NCBI RefSeq assembly: GCF_021729075.1
Contig: NZ_JAJSAQ010000003.1
Span: 186,001-250,000, forward strand
Direction of reading: 5' to 3'
DNA from: Microbulbifer guangxiensis
GTDB lineage: Bacteria; Pseudomonadota; Gammaproteobacteria; Pseudomonadales; Cellvibrionaceae
DNA: 64,000 nucleotides
Of the stretch, positions 1-8,222 are shown piece after piece. The first letter of the stretch is position 1; each line of letters begins with the position of its first letter. The position numbers and the translations under genes are program-made. The notes below the pieces were generated by a model. It saw only the letters and a program-made list of their open reading frames with translations. It did not search any database and had not been told where the DNA came from.

Positions 1-428
1 ATAACTACGATTTGGAGGATTGGGGTCGAAAATTAAAAAGCGCACTTACTAAAGTTCAATCACTCATTACAAGTTTATCGTTGCGTTTGCGTTCTCGCGT
101 GATCTCTGAGCATGGAATTGTCGCATACGTAAGCATCAAAGCTGACAATTATGACCATGCTGAAAGTTTGCTGATGATTTTAAAAAATGAAATAGCAACG
201 GCTTTACCAAGTGGATTTCGGGTGCATTCTAATGGCAACAATTTAGCATTGTTAGCTCCTTATGCATCTAAAGAGTGTGCAGTACGATTTGTAATTAATG
301 AATTGAAGCTTAGTGCTAATGATCTCGTTATTGGATTGGGTGATAGCATTACTGATTTCCCTTTTTTACGAGAAACTCATTTCGGAATGTTCCCAATCGG
401 AAGCCAAATTGATAGGGGATTCCTTTGA
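1..428 (+). CDS. HAD-superfamily hydrolase, 5' truncated by window edge (Ter-associated)
   Basis: The frame is open from base 3, so the start lies left of the window; TTG at 12 is not a convincing start. The visible C-terminal ~140 residues carry the HAD motif IV pattern GLGDSITDFPFL (GDxxxDxPF), as in sucrose-phosphatase/Cof-type phosphatases. It overlaps the next gene by 4 bases (TTGA), so the two are probably translationally coupled. HAD enzymes of this type occur in the biosynthetic module of Ter stress operons with PRTase-PELOTA and citrate-lyase-like proteins, exactly the neighbours seen here. Role by context: phosphatase step in making a nucleoside-like metabolite; this is inferred. 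Confidence 0.7.
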   Translation, partial: NYDLEDWGRKLKSALTKVQSLITSLSLRLRSRVISEHGIVAYVSIKADNYDHAESLLMILKNEIATALPSGFRVHSNGNNLALLAPYASKECAVRFVINELKLSANDLVIGLGDSITDFPFLRETHFGMFPIGSQIDRGFL

Positions 429-1531
429 GTACGTCAAATAAGAAACCTATTCTCGGTAGCTACCCCGCGGAAGACTGCCTTTTCTTACTGAAGCCTATAA
501 AAACAGAATATCATACTGTAGAAGATAAAGAGACTTTGATTCAACGCGGAAAATTACATTATTCAGAGATAATACATAAGGAAAATATACCTAGCTCAGA
601 ATATACCAGTCTATTTTTTGAGTTGACTCAACAGTATAAGCAGCGGCTTGCAGATGAGGTTACACTACTTGCCTCAATCATAGATCAACGTGTCAGTGAT
701 GCCGTCTGCTTAGTTTCACTTGCTCGAGCAGGCACTCCCATTGGAGTGTTGTTAAAAAGAGCATTAATGCATCATTATAAAAAGAAAAGCACGCATTACA
801 GTATTAGTATTGTGCGCGATCGTGGCATTGATGAAAATGCTTTAGATTTCATACTGAAACAGGGACATAAAACTAATTCTATCGTATTCATTGATGGGTG
901 GACGGCAAAAGGTGTTATCGCATCGGAGTTGCGTAAGAGCATAAAAAACTACAATGAAAGTCGCGGCACCTGTGTGCCAAGTGAGCTTTTTGTAATATCT
1001 GATATCGGAGGCTGTGCTGATTTTTCTGCAGGCAGTACTGATTACACGATACCTAGTGCGTTGATGAACTCAACCATTTCGGGATTGGTGTCAAGATCAA
1101 TTTTAAATGAGCAAATAAGAGATGATGACTTTCATGGTTGTGTAAGGTATGACCACCTCAGGAAGGCGGATCTATCGCTTTGGTTTGTTGATGAGATCAG
1201 CGATTGCTTTAGACCTATCAAATATAATGCTCAATCTTTTGTTTCAAACAGAGAGCGCCGGAGGATGACACAGTCATTTCTCAATGCTCTCAAATCACGC
1301 TATCAAGTTTCCGATGAAAATCGGATAAAGCCAGGTATCGCAGAAGCGACACGTGTATTACTTCGTCGTATACCTGATCTGTTGCTTGTAAAAAATAGGC
1401 TTTCCGGAGATATAAAGCATCTCATACGACTGTGTGATGAAAAGAAAATACCTTACCTTGAGATGCCTGAGATGCCTTTTGGAGCCTGTGCACTCATCAA
1501 AGATGTTGTGGTGGAGGCGGCTGGAAAATGA
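425..1531 (+). CDS. Phosphoribosyltransferase with C-terminal PELOTA RNA-binding domain (Ter-associated)
   Basis: A 368-residue protein starting at TTG 425, which overlaps the upstream stop and has AGGGGA just before it; no other plausible start exists nearby. The N-terminal two thirds look like a PRTase: SLARAGTPIGVLLKRAL near residue 98 and a PRPP-loop-like IVFIDGWTAKG near residue 152. The last ~75 residues (LLLVKNRLSGDIKHLIRLC, then a GACALIK ending) match the PELOTA/L7Ae-like fold attached to PRTases in Ter operons. Known family role: proposed ribosyl transfer in synthesis of an uncharacterised nucleoside-like molecule. It overlaps the next gene by 4 bases (ATGA), so HAD, PRTase and lyase form one translational unit. 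Confidence 0.75.
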   Translation: MSTSNKKPILGSYPAEDCLFLLKPIKTEYHTVEDKETLIQRGKLHYSEIIHKENIPSSEYTSLFFELTQQYKQRLADEVTLLASIIDQRVSDAVCLVSLARAGTPIGVLLKRALMHHYKKKSTHYSISIVRDRGIDENALDFILKQGHKTNSIVFIDGWTAKGVIASELRKSIKNYNESRGTCVPSELFVISDIGGCADFSAGSTDYTIPSALMNSTISGLVSRSILNEQIRDDDFHGCVRYDHLRKADLSLWFVDEISDCFRPIKYNAQSFVSNRERRRMTQSFLNALKSRYQVSDENRIKPGIAEATRVLLRRIPDLLLVKNRLSGDIKHLIRLCDEKKIPYLEMPEMPFGACALIKDVVVEAAGK

Positions 1532-2397
1532 CGGCTGATTATTTTTCATTGGGGGCGACTTTATATACACCATGCACACACCCAAACCTTGAGCGTATTT
1601 TCCAGCGTGGGTTGGGAGCGCGTAGCATGGTGTACTGCACCGAAGACTCTGTAAATCCGCAAGAGTTGGGTATAGCTCTTGAGAATCTTGCCAATGCCTT
1701 GTATTTATTTAAACCAAATAAAGAATTCCTTCGTTTTATCAGGCCAAGAAATTCCGTAGTTCTGGAAAAAATTCTGTTAATGCCCGGGATAGAAAAGGTT
1801 AACGGTTTTGTTCTTCCCAAGTGTGACCTACACTCGTTACCAAATTATTTGAGTGTTTTGCACAAGGCCAAAAAGCGATTTTCACTAATGCCCACTCTTG
1901 AAACAGAGCAGATTCTTGATCCTCTCGTTTTACCTAAAATTCGTGACATTTTAAATCAAATTAAATCTAGGATAATTTGTTTACGAATTGGTGGGAATGA
2001 TCTGCTTAACCTAATGGGACTTAAACGTTTGCCTGGAATAAGTGCATACGATACGCCTTTACGTTCTATTATTGATCAGCTGTTGTTAACATTTAGGCCA
2101 GTGGGATATGAAATTTCTGCGCCAGTGTTTGACTTTATCGATGATCGTGCCACCCTGGCAGATGAAGTCGCACGTGATATTAGCTACGGAATGTTTGCTA
2201 AAACAGCAATTCATCCGTGTCAGTTACAGGTTATCGAAGAGTTATATACGCAGTATGCAAAGATTCACATGGAGCAAGCTAGGGCAATTTCTGCAAATGA
2301 TGCTAGCGCCGTGTTCTTAATGAATGGCCAAATGATGGAGAGAACGTGTCATCGTACTTGGGCGAGGCGCACATTGGCATTAGTGAGTCATGTTTAA
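1528..2397 (+). CDS. HpcH/HpaI aldolase / citrate-lyase beta-like protein (Ter-associated)
   Basis: A 289-residue protein beginning with ATG overlapping the upstream stop (ATGA). Sequence signs of the CitE-like TIM barrel: an early RGLGARSMVYCTEDSV strand, a central cluster with PTLETEQ (metal-binding Glu region), and CLRIGGNDLLNLMGLKR. The length is close to the usual 280-300 residues. The position after HAD and PRTase-PELOTA genes and before terD identifies it as the C-C lyase component of a Ter biosynthetic module. The true substrate is unknown; ordinary citrate lyase activity is unlikely because the alpha and gamma subunits are absent. Confidence 0.75.
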   Translation: MTADYFSLGATLYTPCTHPNLERIFQRGLGARSMVYCTEDSVNPQELGIALENLANALYLFKPNKEFLRFIRPRNSVVLEKILLMPGIEKVNGFVLPKCDLHSLPNYLSVLHKAKKRFSLMPTLETEQILDPLVLPKIRDILNQIKSRIICLRIGGNDLLNLMGLKRLPGISAYDTPLRSIIDQLLLTFRPVGYEISAPVFDFIDDRATLADEVARDISYGMFAKTAIHPCQLQVIEELYTQYAKIHMEQARAISANDASAVFLMNGQMMERTCHRTWARRTLALVSHV

Positions 2398-2501
2398 GTG
2401 CTTGGGTGTCTTCTAATTTTAACTGTTGACTGAATATTTTTATGTGTTTCGATCGCTCTCGCGAAAGATTGGTTGAGTAACAACAAAAAAGGAGCTTCAC
2501 A

Positions 2502-3110
2502 ATGGCTATTTCTCTGCAAAAAGGACAGCGAATTTCGCTGGAAAAGAATGGAACTGCTTTGACACACGTATGCGTTGGTGTGAATTGGGGTGCCATTACT
2601 AAAAAAGGTTTTTTCGGTGGAGTCAAGAAAGAGGCGGTAGATCTAGATGCTTCTGTCGGTATTTTTGATGGCAGTGGCAACCTTCTTGATGCGATCTACT
2701 TTGGGCAGCTAAAGTCTAAATGTCGCGCTGTTCAGCATAGCGGTGATGATTTGACCGGAGATATGGACGGTGATGATGGACTCGATAATGAAATTATTAC
2801 TGTTGATTTAACAAAGATAAACCCAGCCGCTTCCTGTATAGCATTTGTGCTAAACAGTTTCCGGGGGCATGATTTTAAGGATATTCCGTTCGCGAGTATT
2901 CGTATTTATGAGGGTACGCCGACTTCCGTAGAAAGTGTTTTCGCGACATTCGACTTAGCTAATGACTCGACGTTCGCAGGTAAGGTTTCTATGGTAATGG
3001 GTAAATTATATAAAAAGGGAAGTGAATGGAAGTTCCACTCAATCGGTGAGTCGACACCGGATCGAGGATTAAAGGAAACTCTTTCAACGTTTGTTCGCAG
3101 TTATATTTAA
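2502..3110 (+). CDS. TerD/TerZ-family tellurium-resistance (calcium-binding stress) protein
   Basis: A 202-residue cytosolic protein with the full TerD fold signature: N-terminal MAISLQKGQRISLEK, V-x-V-x-W (VGVNWG) near residue 29, a DLDASVGIFD strand, and the acidic calcium site SGDDLTGDMDGDDGLDNE near residues 80-97. ATG 2502 follows AAAGGAGC at good spacing. Family knowledge: TerD proteins bind calcium through clustered Asp residues and act in membrane-associated responses to tellurite, phage and peroxide. The 104-base gap before it allows its own promoter. Whether other ter genes (terB, terC, terE) are present is not visible; they could lie left of the window. Confidence 0.9.
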   Translation: MAISLQKGQRISLEKNGTALTHVCVGVNWGAITKKGFFGGVKKEAVDLDASVGIFDGSGNLLDAIYFGQLKSKCRAVQHSGDDLTGDMDGDDGLDNEIITVDLTKINPAASCIAFVLNSFRGHDFKDIPFASIRIYEGTPTSVESVFATFDLANDSTFAGKVSMVMGKLYKKGSEWKFHSIGESTPDRGLKETLSTFVRSYI

Positions 3111-3195
3111 TTTTTGCTTGGGGCGCAGTAGACATAATGGGATCTTATTCAGTTATCTCTCTGTCGCCCTTCAAGTAATTATAGGAGTAAAAAAT

Positions 3196-3261
3196 ATGTG
3201 TGGGGTTTTATTCGTATTTTATTTAATTTTTGAGACTAGTTGCTTCTTAAATCATAAATAG
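3196..3261 (+). CDS. Possible 21-residue hydrophobic small protein
   Basis: ATG 3196 is preceded by AGGAG (3183-3187) with 8 bases spacing, a better Shine-Dalgarno than many genes here. It encodes 21 residues (MCGVLFVFYLIFETS plus a short tail) that would form one short membrane segment. It lies in the otherwise empty 190-base gap between terD and the convergent DUF4236 gene. Tiny ORFs arise easily by chance in A+T-rich DNA, so this is only a candidate. Confidence 0.2.
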   Translation: MCGVLFVFYLIFETSCFLNHK

Positions 3262-3300
3262 TTCAAATAATAAAAGTTTATCATGCTTACTGGTTTGATA

Positions 3301-3579
3301 TCAGAAAACAAATATTAATATAAGTCCTATTGCTATCAGCGATATTAGTAAAGCTCCCCTCCCCCCGCTTGATTGCTGATGTTCTTCGCTAGATCGGTGC
3401 TTACTGTATTTACTTTGAGAAACCCCTGCTCCAGGTATTCCTACAGTTGTTCGCGTTCCTTTTTTTGTGACATTTATTGTCGCACCTGGTCGCCCAAATG
3501 AAATGCTACTTCCTCGCTTTCCAATATTAATTCGAATGCCTTGGCCGATTTTTATACTTTTGCTAAATCTAAAACCCAA
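3301..3579 (-). CDS. DUF4236 protein with C-terminal membrane segment
   Basis: The DUF4236 signature opens the protein: LGFRFSKSIKIGQGIRINIGK, then GxxxSFGRPGATINV and KGTRTTVGIPGAG. Family members begin MGFRF, so the start is set at TTG 3579, which has CGGAAGAA just upstream, rather than at ATG 3633. The 18 codons between 3633 and 3579 read into the end of the neighbouring insertion element and are probably untranslated. The C-terminal 18 residues (ALLISLIAIGLILIFVF) form a transmembrane helix. The function of DUF4236 is unknown. About 92 residues. Confidence 0.7.
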   Translation of the reverse strand: MGFRFSKSIKIGQGIRINIGKRGSSISFGRPGATINVTKKGTRTTVGIPGAGVSQSKYSKHRSSEEHQQSSGGRGALLISLIAIGLILIFVF

Positions 3580-3636
3580 AAGATTCTTCCGTTTAGCTTT
3601 GTTGAGCACAAGGTTGCACTGACCTGCCCCCAATCT

Positions 3637-4500
3637 TCAATCCAACCGCGACTTAGTAATGTCCGTGGTGGTTGATTCTTTTTTATCCTGCCTCAGCGCG
3701 GCAGCAAACTCAGCCGGAGTCTTGTAACCAAGTGATGAGTGTGGCCGCAGCTCGTTGTAATCCTGCCTCCATGCGCTGATGATCTCCCGCGCATGCAACA
3801 AGACGCTGATCCAGTGCTCATTTAGGCGTTCATCGCGGAATTTGTCGTTGTAGCTCTCGATGCAGCCGTTCTGATTCCGCGGTCAAAGCTGAATTATTTT
3901 CAGTTTTACTCCATTCTCATAGTCCTGCTAATCCAGGCCAATACGGTGAACTCCGCCCCCCTAGTCGGTCCTGATCGGCTTTGGGTAGCCCCGGAATGCA
4001 GCTATAGCTTCCAGCGTGCGCGCCACCTGATGCCCAGAGATGCGCTGCCCCGGGGATGTCGTCGCACTAATTGGCGAAGTCTTCGACAATATTTAGGCAT
4101 TTGATACGTCCGCCGTTGGCTTCGGCATCCATTACGAAGTTGATTGACCAGACTTTATCAGGAGCTTCTGGAAGCTCAAGGGTCTGAGGTTCGACCATAA
4201 CGCTCTTACGTTTGAGCTATCGCGCGCTGCGAGCCCGGCCTCGACGTACAGCCGGTAGACCTTCATGTGGTTAACCTTTAGCCTCTCTTACCGAAGCATC
4301 TGATGCACCCCGCGGTAGCCGAAGCGGATTCACTCCAGAGTGATTGCCTTGATGGGCGCGGCCAGCTCTGCTTAAGGGACATTCTGACACTGATATCGTA
4401 TCGCTGCGCGGGATAACAAGACCAGTGAACAGGCTTTGCGCTCCGAGATGGTCGTCTCCGACTGCATGGTATGCACGGCCTCAGGCTTGTCCCCGACGGC
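3637..4500 (-). pseudogene. IS3/IS407-type transposase OrfB, decayed
   Basis: Reading the minus strand in pieces gives, in order: ISERKACSLVLLSRAA (HTH region), RFGYRGVHQMLR, VNHMKVYRLYVEAGLAAR, VWSINFVMDAEANGGRIKCLNIVEDF (first catalytic Asp and second Asp), then NGCIESYNDKFRDERLNEHW (catalytic Glu) and YNELRPHSSLGYKTPAEFA. These are the standard blocks of the rve (DDE) integrase domain. At least three in-frame stops and several frameshifts interrupt them. The 3' part ends at a TGA at 3637-3639 within the element's terminal sequence. Confidence 0.8.
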
Positions 4501-4539
4501 TAGTTCTTTCAGTTGAGGGCAGCCTTGGAGCCTCATGAT

Positions 4540-4776
4540 CAAGCATGGACTCGTTCAACATCTTCTTCAGACGGGCATTTTCTTCTTCAAGTGCCTTGAG
4601 GCGGCACGGTTCCGCAACCTATATACCGCCATACTTCTTGCACCAGTATAGATGGGGGCATCCGACGTGCTGTACTTGCGGCAGAGCTCTTTGAGCGGGC
4701 TGCTGGCCTTTGCCTCCTGCAGGATCCAGGTGATCCGCTCTTGGGTGAATCGATTCTTGATGTCAATCTCCCTCAT
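4540..4776 (-). pseudogene. IS3/IS407-type transposase OrfA, decayed
   Basis: The minus strand from ATG 4776 encodes KNRFTQERITWILQEAKA followed by LKELCRKYSTSDAPIYT, the helix-turn-helix N-terminus of an IS3-family OrfA (compare the common pattern RFTEEQI...LCRKxGISEATFY). The frame is lost after about 50 residues; the expected leucine-zipper part is replaced by out-of-frame sequence. Confidence 0.75.
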
Positions 4777-5115
4777 TGTTGATGATCATTGCCAGAAGCT
4801 GGGCGGGCTAGAAAGCGGGGAGCAGCTCTAAAGGCGTAAAGTCTGCTAGCGCTGGTCTTATCGCGATCATAGCTGGGTTCGCGAAGAAGCTATGGAGTTT
4901 TATTTTCCTTCCATATATATTCTTTTGGAATTGGGTTAATGGACTTTTTTCTGCGAGAGTCGATAATACCTAGGAAGGGATGGCAATAGTGATGGTTCGC
5001 GCAAACGTCTACCAGGCCGAGGGGCTCCGACGCCCGGTTGTTTACATGCGAAAGCTTATGAGCAGTCACTATGTGAGGAAAGTTGTGCACTCAGAGGAAA
5101 ATGGAGGACTCGCTC
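4777..5115. other. Intergenic stretch beyond the insertion sequence
   Basis: No convincing gene. It should contain the second, eroded end of the insertion element. A minus-strand reading frame at 4890-5090 has no good ribosome binding site and no recognisable motif, so I do not call it. Confidence 0.4.
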
Positions 5116-5547
5116 ATGGATTACTACCATAAGGTTCAGCCTAGTTCATCCCGTTGGTGGATATGGCCATTGCTGCCGTTTGCTGCATTTATCGGCGCTA
5201 CCATTGGTGCATTCCTTCTTACATTGATGCAATGGTTTGGATTAAAGATGCAGGGCGGCTTTCAAGAAGATGGTTGGTATTATTTATATATACTCCCTGT
5301 GATTTCATCGGCTGCGTTCGGATGGCTGTATGCACTCATAACACTACATCTTGCCCCTAGAGGAAAACTTATTACCGCCTCTGTAATGGTTACTGCTCTC
5401 GGGGTACTTATAGTAATTGGTCTGCTTTTTGAGTGGCTAAATCAAGATCGTTCTGTAGGGCATTCGATTCAAATGACGATAGGAAGCATTGCCACCTTGT
5501 CTGCTGCCATTGCAACCATAGTCACCGAGAGAGATGAGTTTGAGTGA
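5116..5547 (+). CDS. Four-helix integral membrane protein of unknown function
   Basis: ATG 5116 is chosen because GGAGGA sits 7 bases upstream; ATG 5101 and TTG 5083 are in frame but worse placed. The protein (about 143 residues) has four hydrophobic segments: WIWPLLPFAAFIGATIGAFLL, YLYILPVISSAAFGWLYALI, LITASVMVTALGVLIVIGLLF and MTIGSIATLSAAIATIV, ending with a charged ERDEFE tail. I do not recognise a family. It is island cargo standing alone between the insertion remnant and a frameshifted gene. Confidence 0.6.
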   Translation: MDYYHKVQPSSSRWWIWPLLPFAAFIGATIGAFLLTLMQWFGLKMQGGFQEDGWYYLYILPVISSAAFGWLYALITLHLAPRGKLITASVMVTALGVLIVIGLLFEWLNQDRSVGHSIQMTIGSIATLSAAIATIVTERDEFE

Positions 5548-5736
5548 GAATTCCCCAAAATAGCTAACCTAACCAAATAGCACCGAGGTTTTCTGACAAG
5601 CAGTGCACGTGTTTTATTCGCGGTCAGCTCGTACCGCGAGGGGCGCTGTTTAAATATCGGTTAGTAATAGTTTTCTAAAACCGGGAAAAGGCGCAAACTT
5701 AGGGCAAAAGGGAGACCTGATCGCATCAACTACTAG

Positions 5737-6173
5737 ATGAGAGACCGAGCCTCTAGGAGCTTTGCAACGAAGCTTTTCATCGTGCTTTCTCTTTACCTAA
5801 GCGAACACGCCTTCGCTGAATCCGAGAAAAACAGATACGAAATTGCTATCTGACTTTGAGCGCCTTTGAATGCGCCTTGCTCGCGCCTGATGATGGGGAA
5901 GCGGGGCGCCTATTCATGTTAGGTTTTGGAGCTGGGCGAGAGTTCATTGGTTACGTCAACGCCTACCACGATGGATACGTGAATGATTTCAAGCCCAAAG
6001 TGGCCGTTATTTGGAACCTGACCAGTGGTCCCTCTGTAGATTTCATACTGGGGCAGATCTGCGCAAATAGAGTAAACGATGTATACGAGAAGTTCGGCTC
6101 TGATTGGGAGCAAAAGAAAATGATGAAGCAGGACATGTATCGGAAAAAGAACTACGCTCTGCTCGGCAAGTAG
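5737..6173 (+). pseudogene. Frameshifted secreted protein of unknown function
   Basis: ATG 5737 opens a frame with a classic signal peptide: basic start (MRDRASRSFATK), hydrophobic LFIVLSLYL and an AFA cleavage site. It stops at TGA 5851. A second frame, open from before 5850 to 6173, continues with SAFECALLAPDDGEAGRLFMLGFGAGREFIGYV and a soluble domain. A single one-base change near 5840-5850 would join the two into one protein of about 140 residues. TTG 5856 has no good ribosome binding site, supporting a broken gene rather than a separate one. A sequencing error cannot be excluded. Confidence 0.5.
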
Positions 6174-6293
6174 GCGATGATTGGAAAATGACTGGCGTGG
6201 CCGCTACCAGCACCAGTTCCCCGCGATTCATCCTACCAGTGCCCATCATCCTGGACACCTTTCCAGCTCATCAGTAGGGAGTCACAAGACCTC

Positions 6294-6312
6294 AACCCCT
6301 CGGAGGGGTTTT
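6294..6312 (+). terminator. Intrinsic terminator
   Basis: Stem AACCCCT / AGGGGTT with a CGG loop, followed by TT; about 120 bases after the frameshifted secreted-protein gene. Confidence 0.6.
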
Positions 6313-6703
6313 GCCCGCATTGACAATCTTTGGGGGGCAGACTCAGTGACTTCAATTCTGAATTATTCTTAAAAACTATACGGTTATAAAAACAGTTCGC
6401 CTCCCGCCATCGTGTAAATGAACAAGGGTAAAAGTGATCGGAGCAGCATAGATACCCAGTTTTGTGCCCAATATGCCATTTTAATTGCGAAATTCAGAAC
6501 TCTAGTACCGATTTATTGCGAAGTGTCCCAGTTTGGAGGGTTTTTCCTAGACGAGGGCTATCTCCCGTATAAATAGATGTAATAGCCCGCAACGACTGTG
6601 AACGTGATTTTCCGGAATCAGCATGCAATCGAGGATATTTCAGGCGGAATCAAGTTAAGTCTTGTTGGGGAAGTTATATCTAAAAGAATCACTATGGGAA
6701 TTC
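6313..6703. other. Noncoding leader upstream of the Rep-like gene
   Basis: No gene found. TTGACA occurs at about 6320 but without a good -10 at the right distance. The region presumably carries the promoter of the Rep-like gene. Confidence 0.35.
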
Positions 6704-7228
6704 ATGAAACAAGAATATCGACAAGGAATCATTGATTTCATCAAGATGCAGCCAAACAAGATTCATCTTACACTGACCTTCCGGGAAGGAACCACTGAGC
6801 GTCAAGCAGAAGTAACGCTAAAGCGACTGTTATGGGAGGTGATGGGTCGCCTAAAACGCAGATTCTACAAGAAAAAGCAGTTTTTGACGGGTATCGTTTC
6901 CAAGGAGCTGCAGTCCAATGGGACAGTGCACTTTCACGCAATTATTGCAGACCCGCACGGACTAGTACAAAGCAGACAGCAATTTGAAGATCTCGTGCGC
7001 TTTCGTCTGTCAAAATATCCTGTAAGCCAGTTCAGCTCAAAGACAGTTACGGATATCCATAAAGGATTTTCTGTCCAGGAGTATTACGATAAAGGCGATT
7101 GTGCGCTTGCTAAGTACATAACGAAGTTATTTGAAAATTGGTCAATAAGCTTTGATGCTGCACAAAACTCAATAGGTATCATTGGAGAGGGTGACATCGC
7201 CTTTGGAGGTTCCATCGGCAGGCTCTGA
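6704..7228 (+). CDS. HUH-type replication initiator-like protein (Rep/Gp2-like)
   Basis: About 174 residues from ATG 6704 (an in-frame TTG at 6662 would add 14). Three motifs appear in the order expected for rolling-circle initiators: motif I IHLTLTF, motif II VHFHAII (the His-x-His metal site), and motif III LAKYITKLFE with a Tyr-x-x-Lys nicking motif. This matches plasmid, inovirus Gp2 and satellite-type Rep proteins; the exact family is not assigned. Expected role: nick one strand at an origin and hold the 5' end on Tyr. It stands alone, without capsid or partition genes, beside about 1 kb of structured noncoding DNA that could hold its origin. Probably a remnant of an integrated replicon or satellite. 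Confidence 0.6.
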   Translation: MKQEYRQGIIDFIKMQPNKIHLTLTFREGTTERQAEVTLKRLLWEVMGRLKRRFYKKKQFLTGIVSKELQSNGTVHFHAIIADPHGLVQSRQQFEDLVRFRLSKYPVSQFSSKTVTDIHKGFSVQEYYDKGDCALAKYITKLFENWSISFDAAQNSIGIIGEGDIAFGGSIGRL

Positions 7229-7494
7229 TCTTTGTGTCCTGAGTTATTTCATCTAGCCTCAATTAGGCTGAGGATATGCAGTTCCGAAAAGGTAGTTTAG
7301 TTCACTTAATACAACACGATGTCAGCGAAAGATAGCCTGATTCCAAGCCAAATATTCTATGCAAATCCTGGCTATTTTTGATCGTTTTTGATCGAAAGGG
7401 TCCAGATACTGCAATCCATCGAGTAGGTAATATCTAAACTATTGCTACACGGCCCGCAGGAGCTCTCTCAAACGCTTTGTATAGTGACACATCA

Positions 7495-7556
7495 CCCGCC
7501 CCTCTAGGGCATAAACAGCCGTGAAGAGCTTTTCAGGAGGCTAGAAGAGGGGCGGG
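7495..7556. repeat. 11-bp perfect inverted repeat with 40-nt loop
   Basis: CCCGCCCCTCT at 7495-7505 pairs exactly with AGAGGGGCGGG at 7546-7556. Confidence 0.7.
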
Positions 7557-7760
7557 CGTCAGGATTGCACCAGTAGTTTCATACTGATTTGATCAATAAA
7601 CCCTTTAGTCAAATTTTGGTCATTATCTACCCAAAACGCCAGTTACCCCCAGAGTGAAACGAAGGGTAACCCTGCCTCGGATTTAACCCAGAACTTCGCC
7701 TGTTAGCGCCGCAGCTTCGTCCCGTCACCTGTTGGCAGGGTTTCTGGTATGGAAATCACA

Positions 7761-7864
7761 GGGGTACCGAAATACCACCAGAATTCACTTACTTATCCGA
7801 CCATTCCATGCGGGTTTCAGACCACCCCGGGACAGGTACCGAAACTACATATCTTCGGTACCCC
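7761..7864. repeat. GGTACCGAA repeat cluster with hairpin
   Basis: GGTACCGAA occurs directly at 7763-7771 and 7835-7843 and inverted at 7854-7862. The last two form a 9-bp hairpin with a 10-nt loop; the first and last copies extend to an 11-bp perfect inverted pair (GGGGTACCGAA). Iteron-like or nick-site-like arrangement near a Rep gene. Confidence 0.6.
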
Positions 7865-8131
7865 TAAAGGGGGGTAGGGTGGCATATAGGGGGATCGACC
7901 CCTATGCGATTTACGGCAGTTAAGCCTGCGGCAGTTTTTCGCTTCCCAGAAACCCATTCTCTAAAAATTTTTCCCCAGAATTTTCCCCAGGGGGTATCCC
8001 CTTTTGTCTGTCAGTCCAATTGGGCAGTTTCCTGGGGAGGCGCCGGAAAACTCGAATTTGGTGTATTACTAGGGCCGGACTAGTTATATCCAATTACAAT
8101 AGGGCACAAACCGGTTCAATCCAGAGCCTAA

Positions 8132-8147
8132 TGTGATTAAGATCACA
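8132..8147. promoter_or_regulatory. CRP-like binding site
   Basis: TGTGATTAAGATCACA matches the CRP consensus TGTGA-N6-TCACA exactly. It lies about 75 bases before the start of the truncated activator gene, a sensible place for activation. Binding is inferred. Confidence 0.55.
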
Positions 8148-8222
8148 AAGTTATTTGGCTGATAAAAAATAAAAAAGGCACCACGATCTGAGGATCGGAA
8201 TCGCCTGGGATGGGGGAGCGAG

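Larger units (their letters stand above)
3620..4790 (-). mobile_element. Degenerate IS3-family (IS407-type) insertion sequence
   Basis: One end is recognisable at 3620-3632 (TGACCTGCCCCCA), a typical IS3-family terminal sequence. Inside, the minus strand contains decayed orfA and orfB. The other end is not clear; it should lie soon after 4776, and no good copy of GGGGGCAGGTCA is visible there, so the right boundary is approximate. Stops and frame changes show that the element can no longer make a transposase. Confidence 0.75.
7229..8131. other. Structured noncoding region, candidate origin of the Rep-like gene
   Basis: About 900 bases with no supportable gene. It contains a tandem TTTTTGATCG repeat (7375-7394), an 11-bp inverted repeat (7495-7505 / 7546-7556), a 7-bp inverted repeat GTTACCC/GGGTAAC (7642-7648 / 7664-7670), and three copies of GGTACCGAA in both orientations (7763, 7835, 7854). 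Density of hairpins next to an HUH Rep gene is what a double-strand origin or ssDNA-folded region looks like; this is inference. Confidence 0.45.

Noticed and set aside
4890..5090. 66-codon minus-strand frame beyond the IS
   Set aside because: No ribosome binding site, no motif, overlaps the probable IS end; His/Cys pattern does not form a real HNH motif.
7732..7923. 63-codon plus-strand frame
   Set aside because: Runs through the GGTACCGAA repeat cluster, and the protein looks random.
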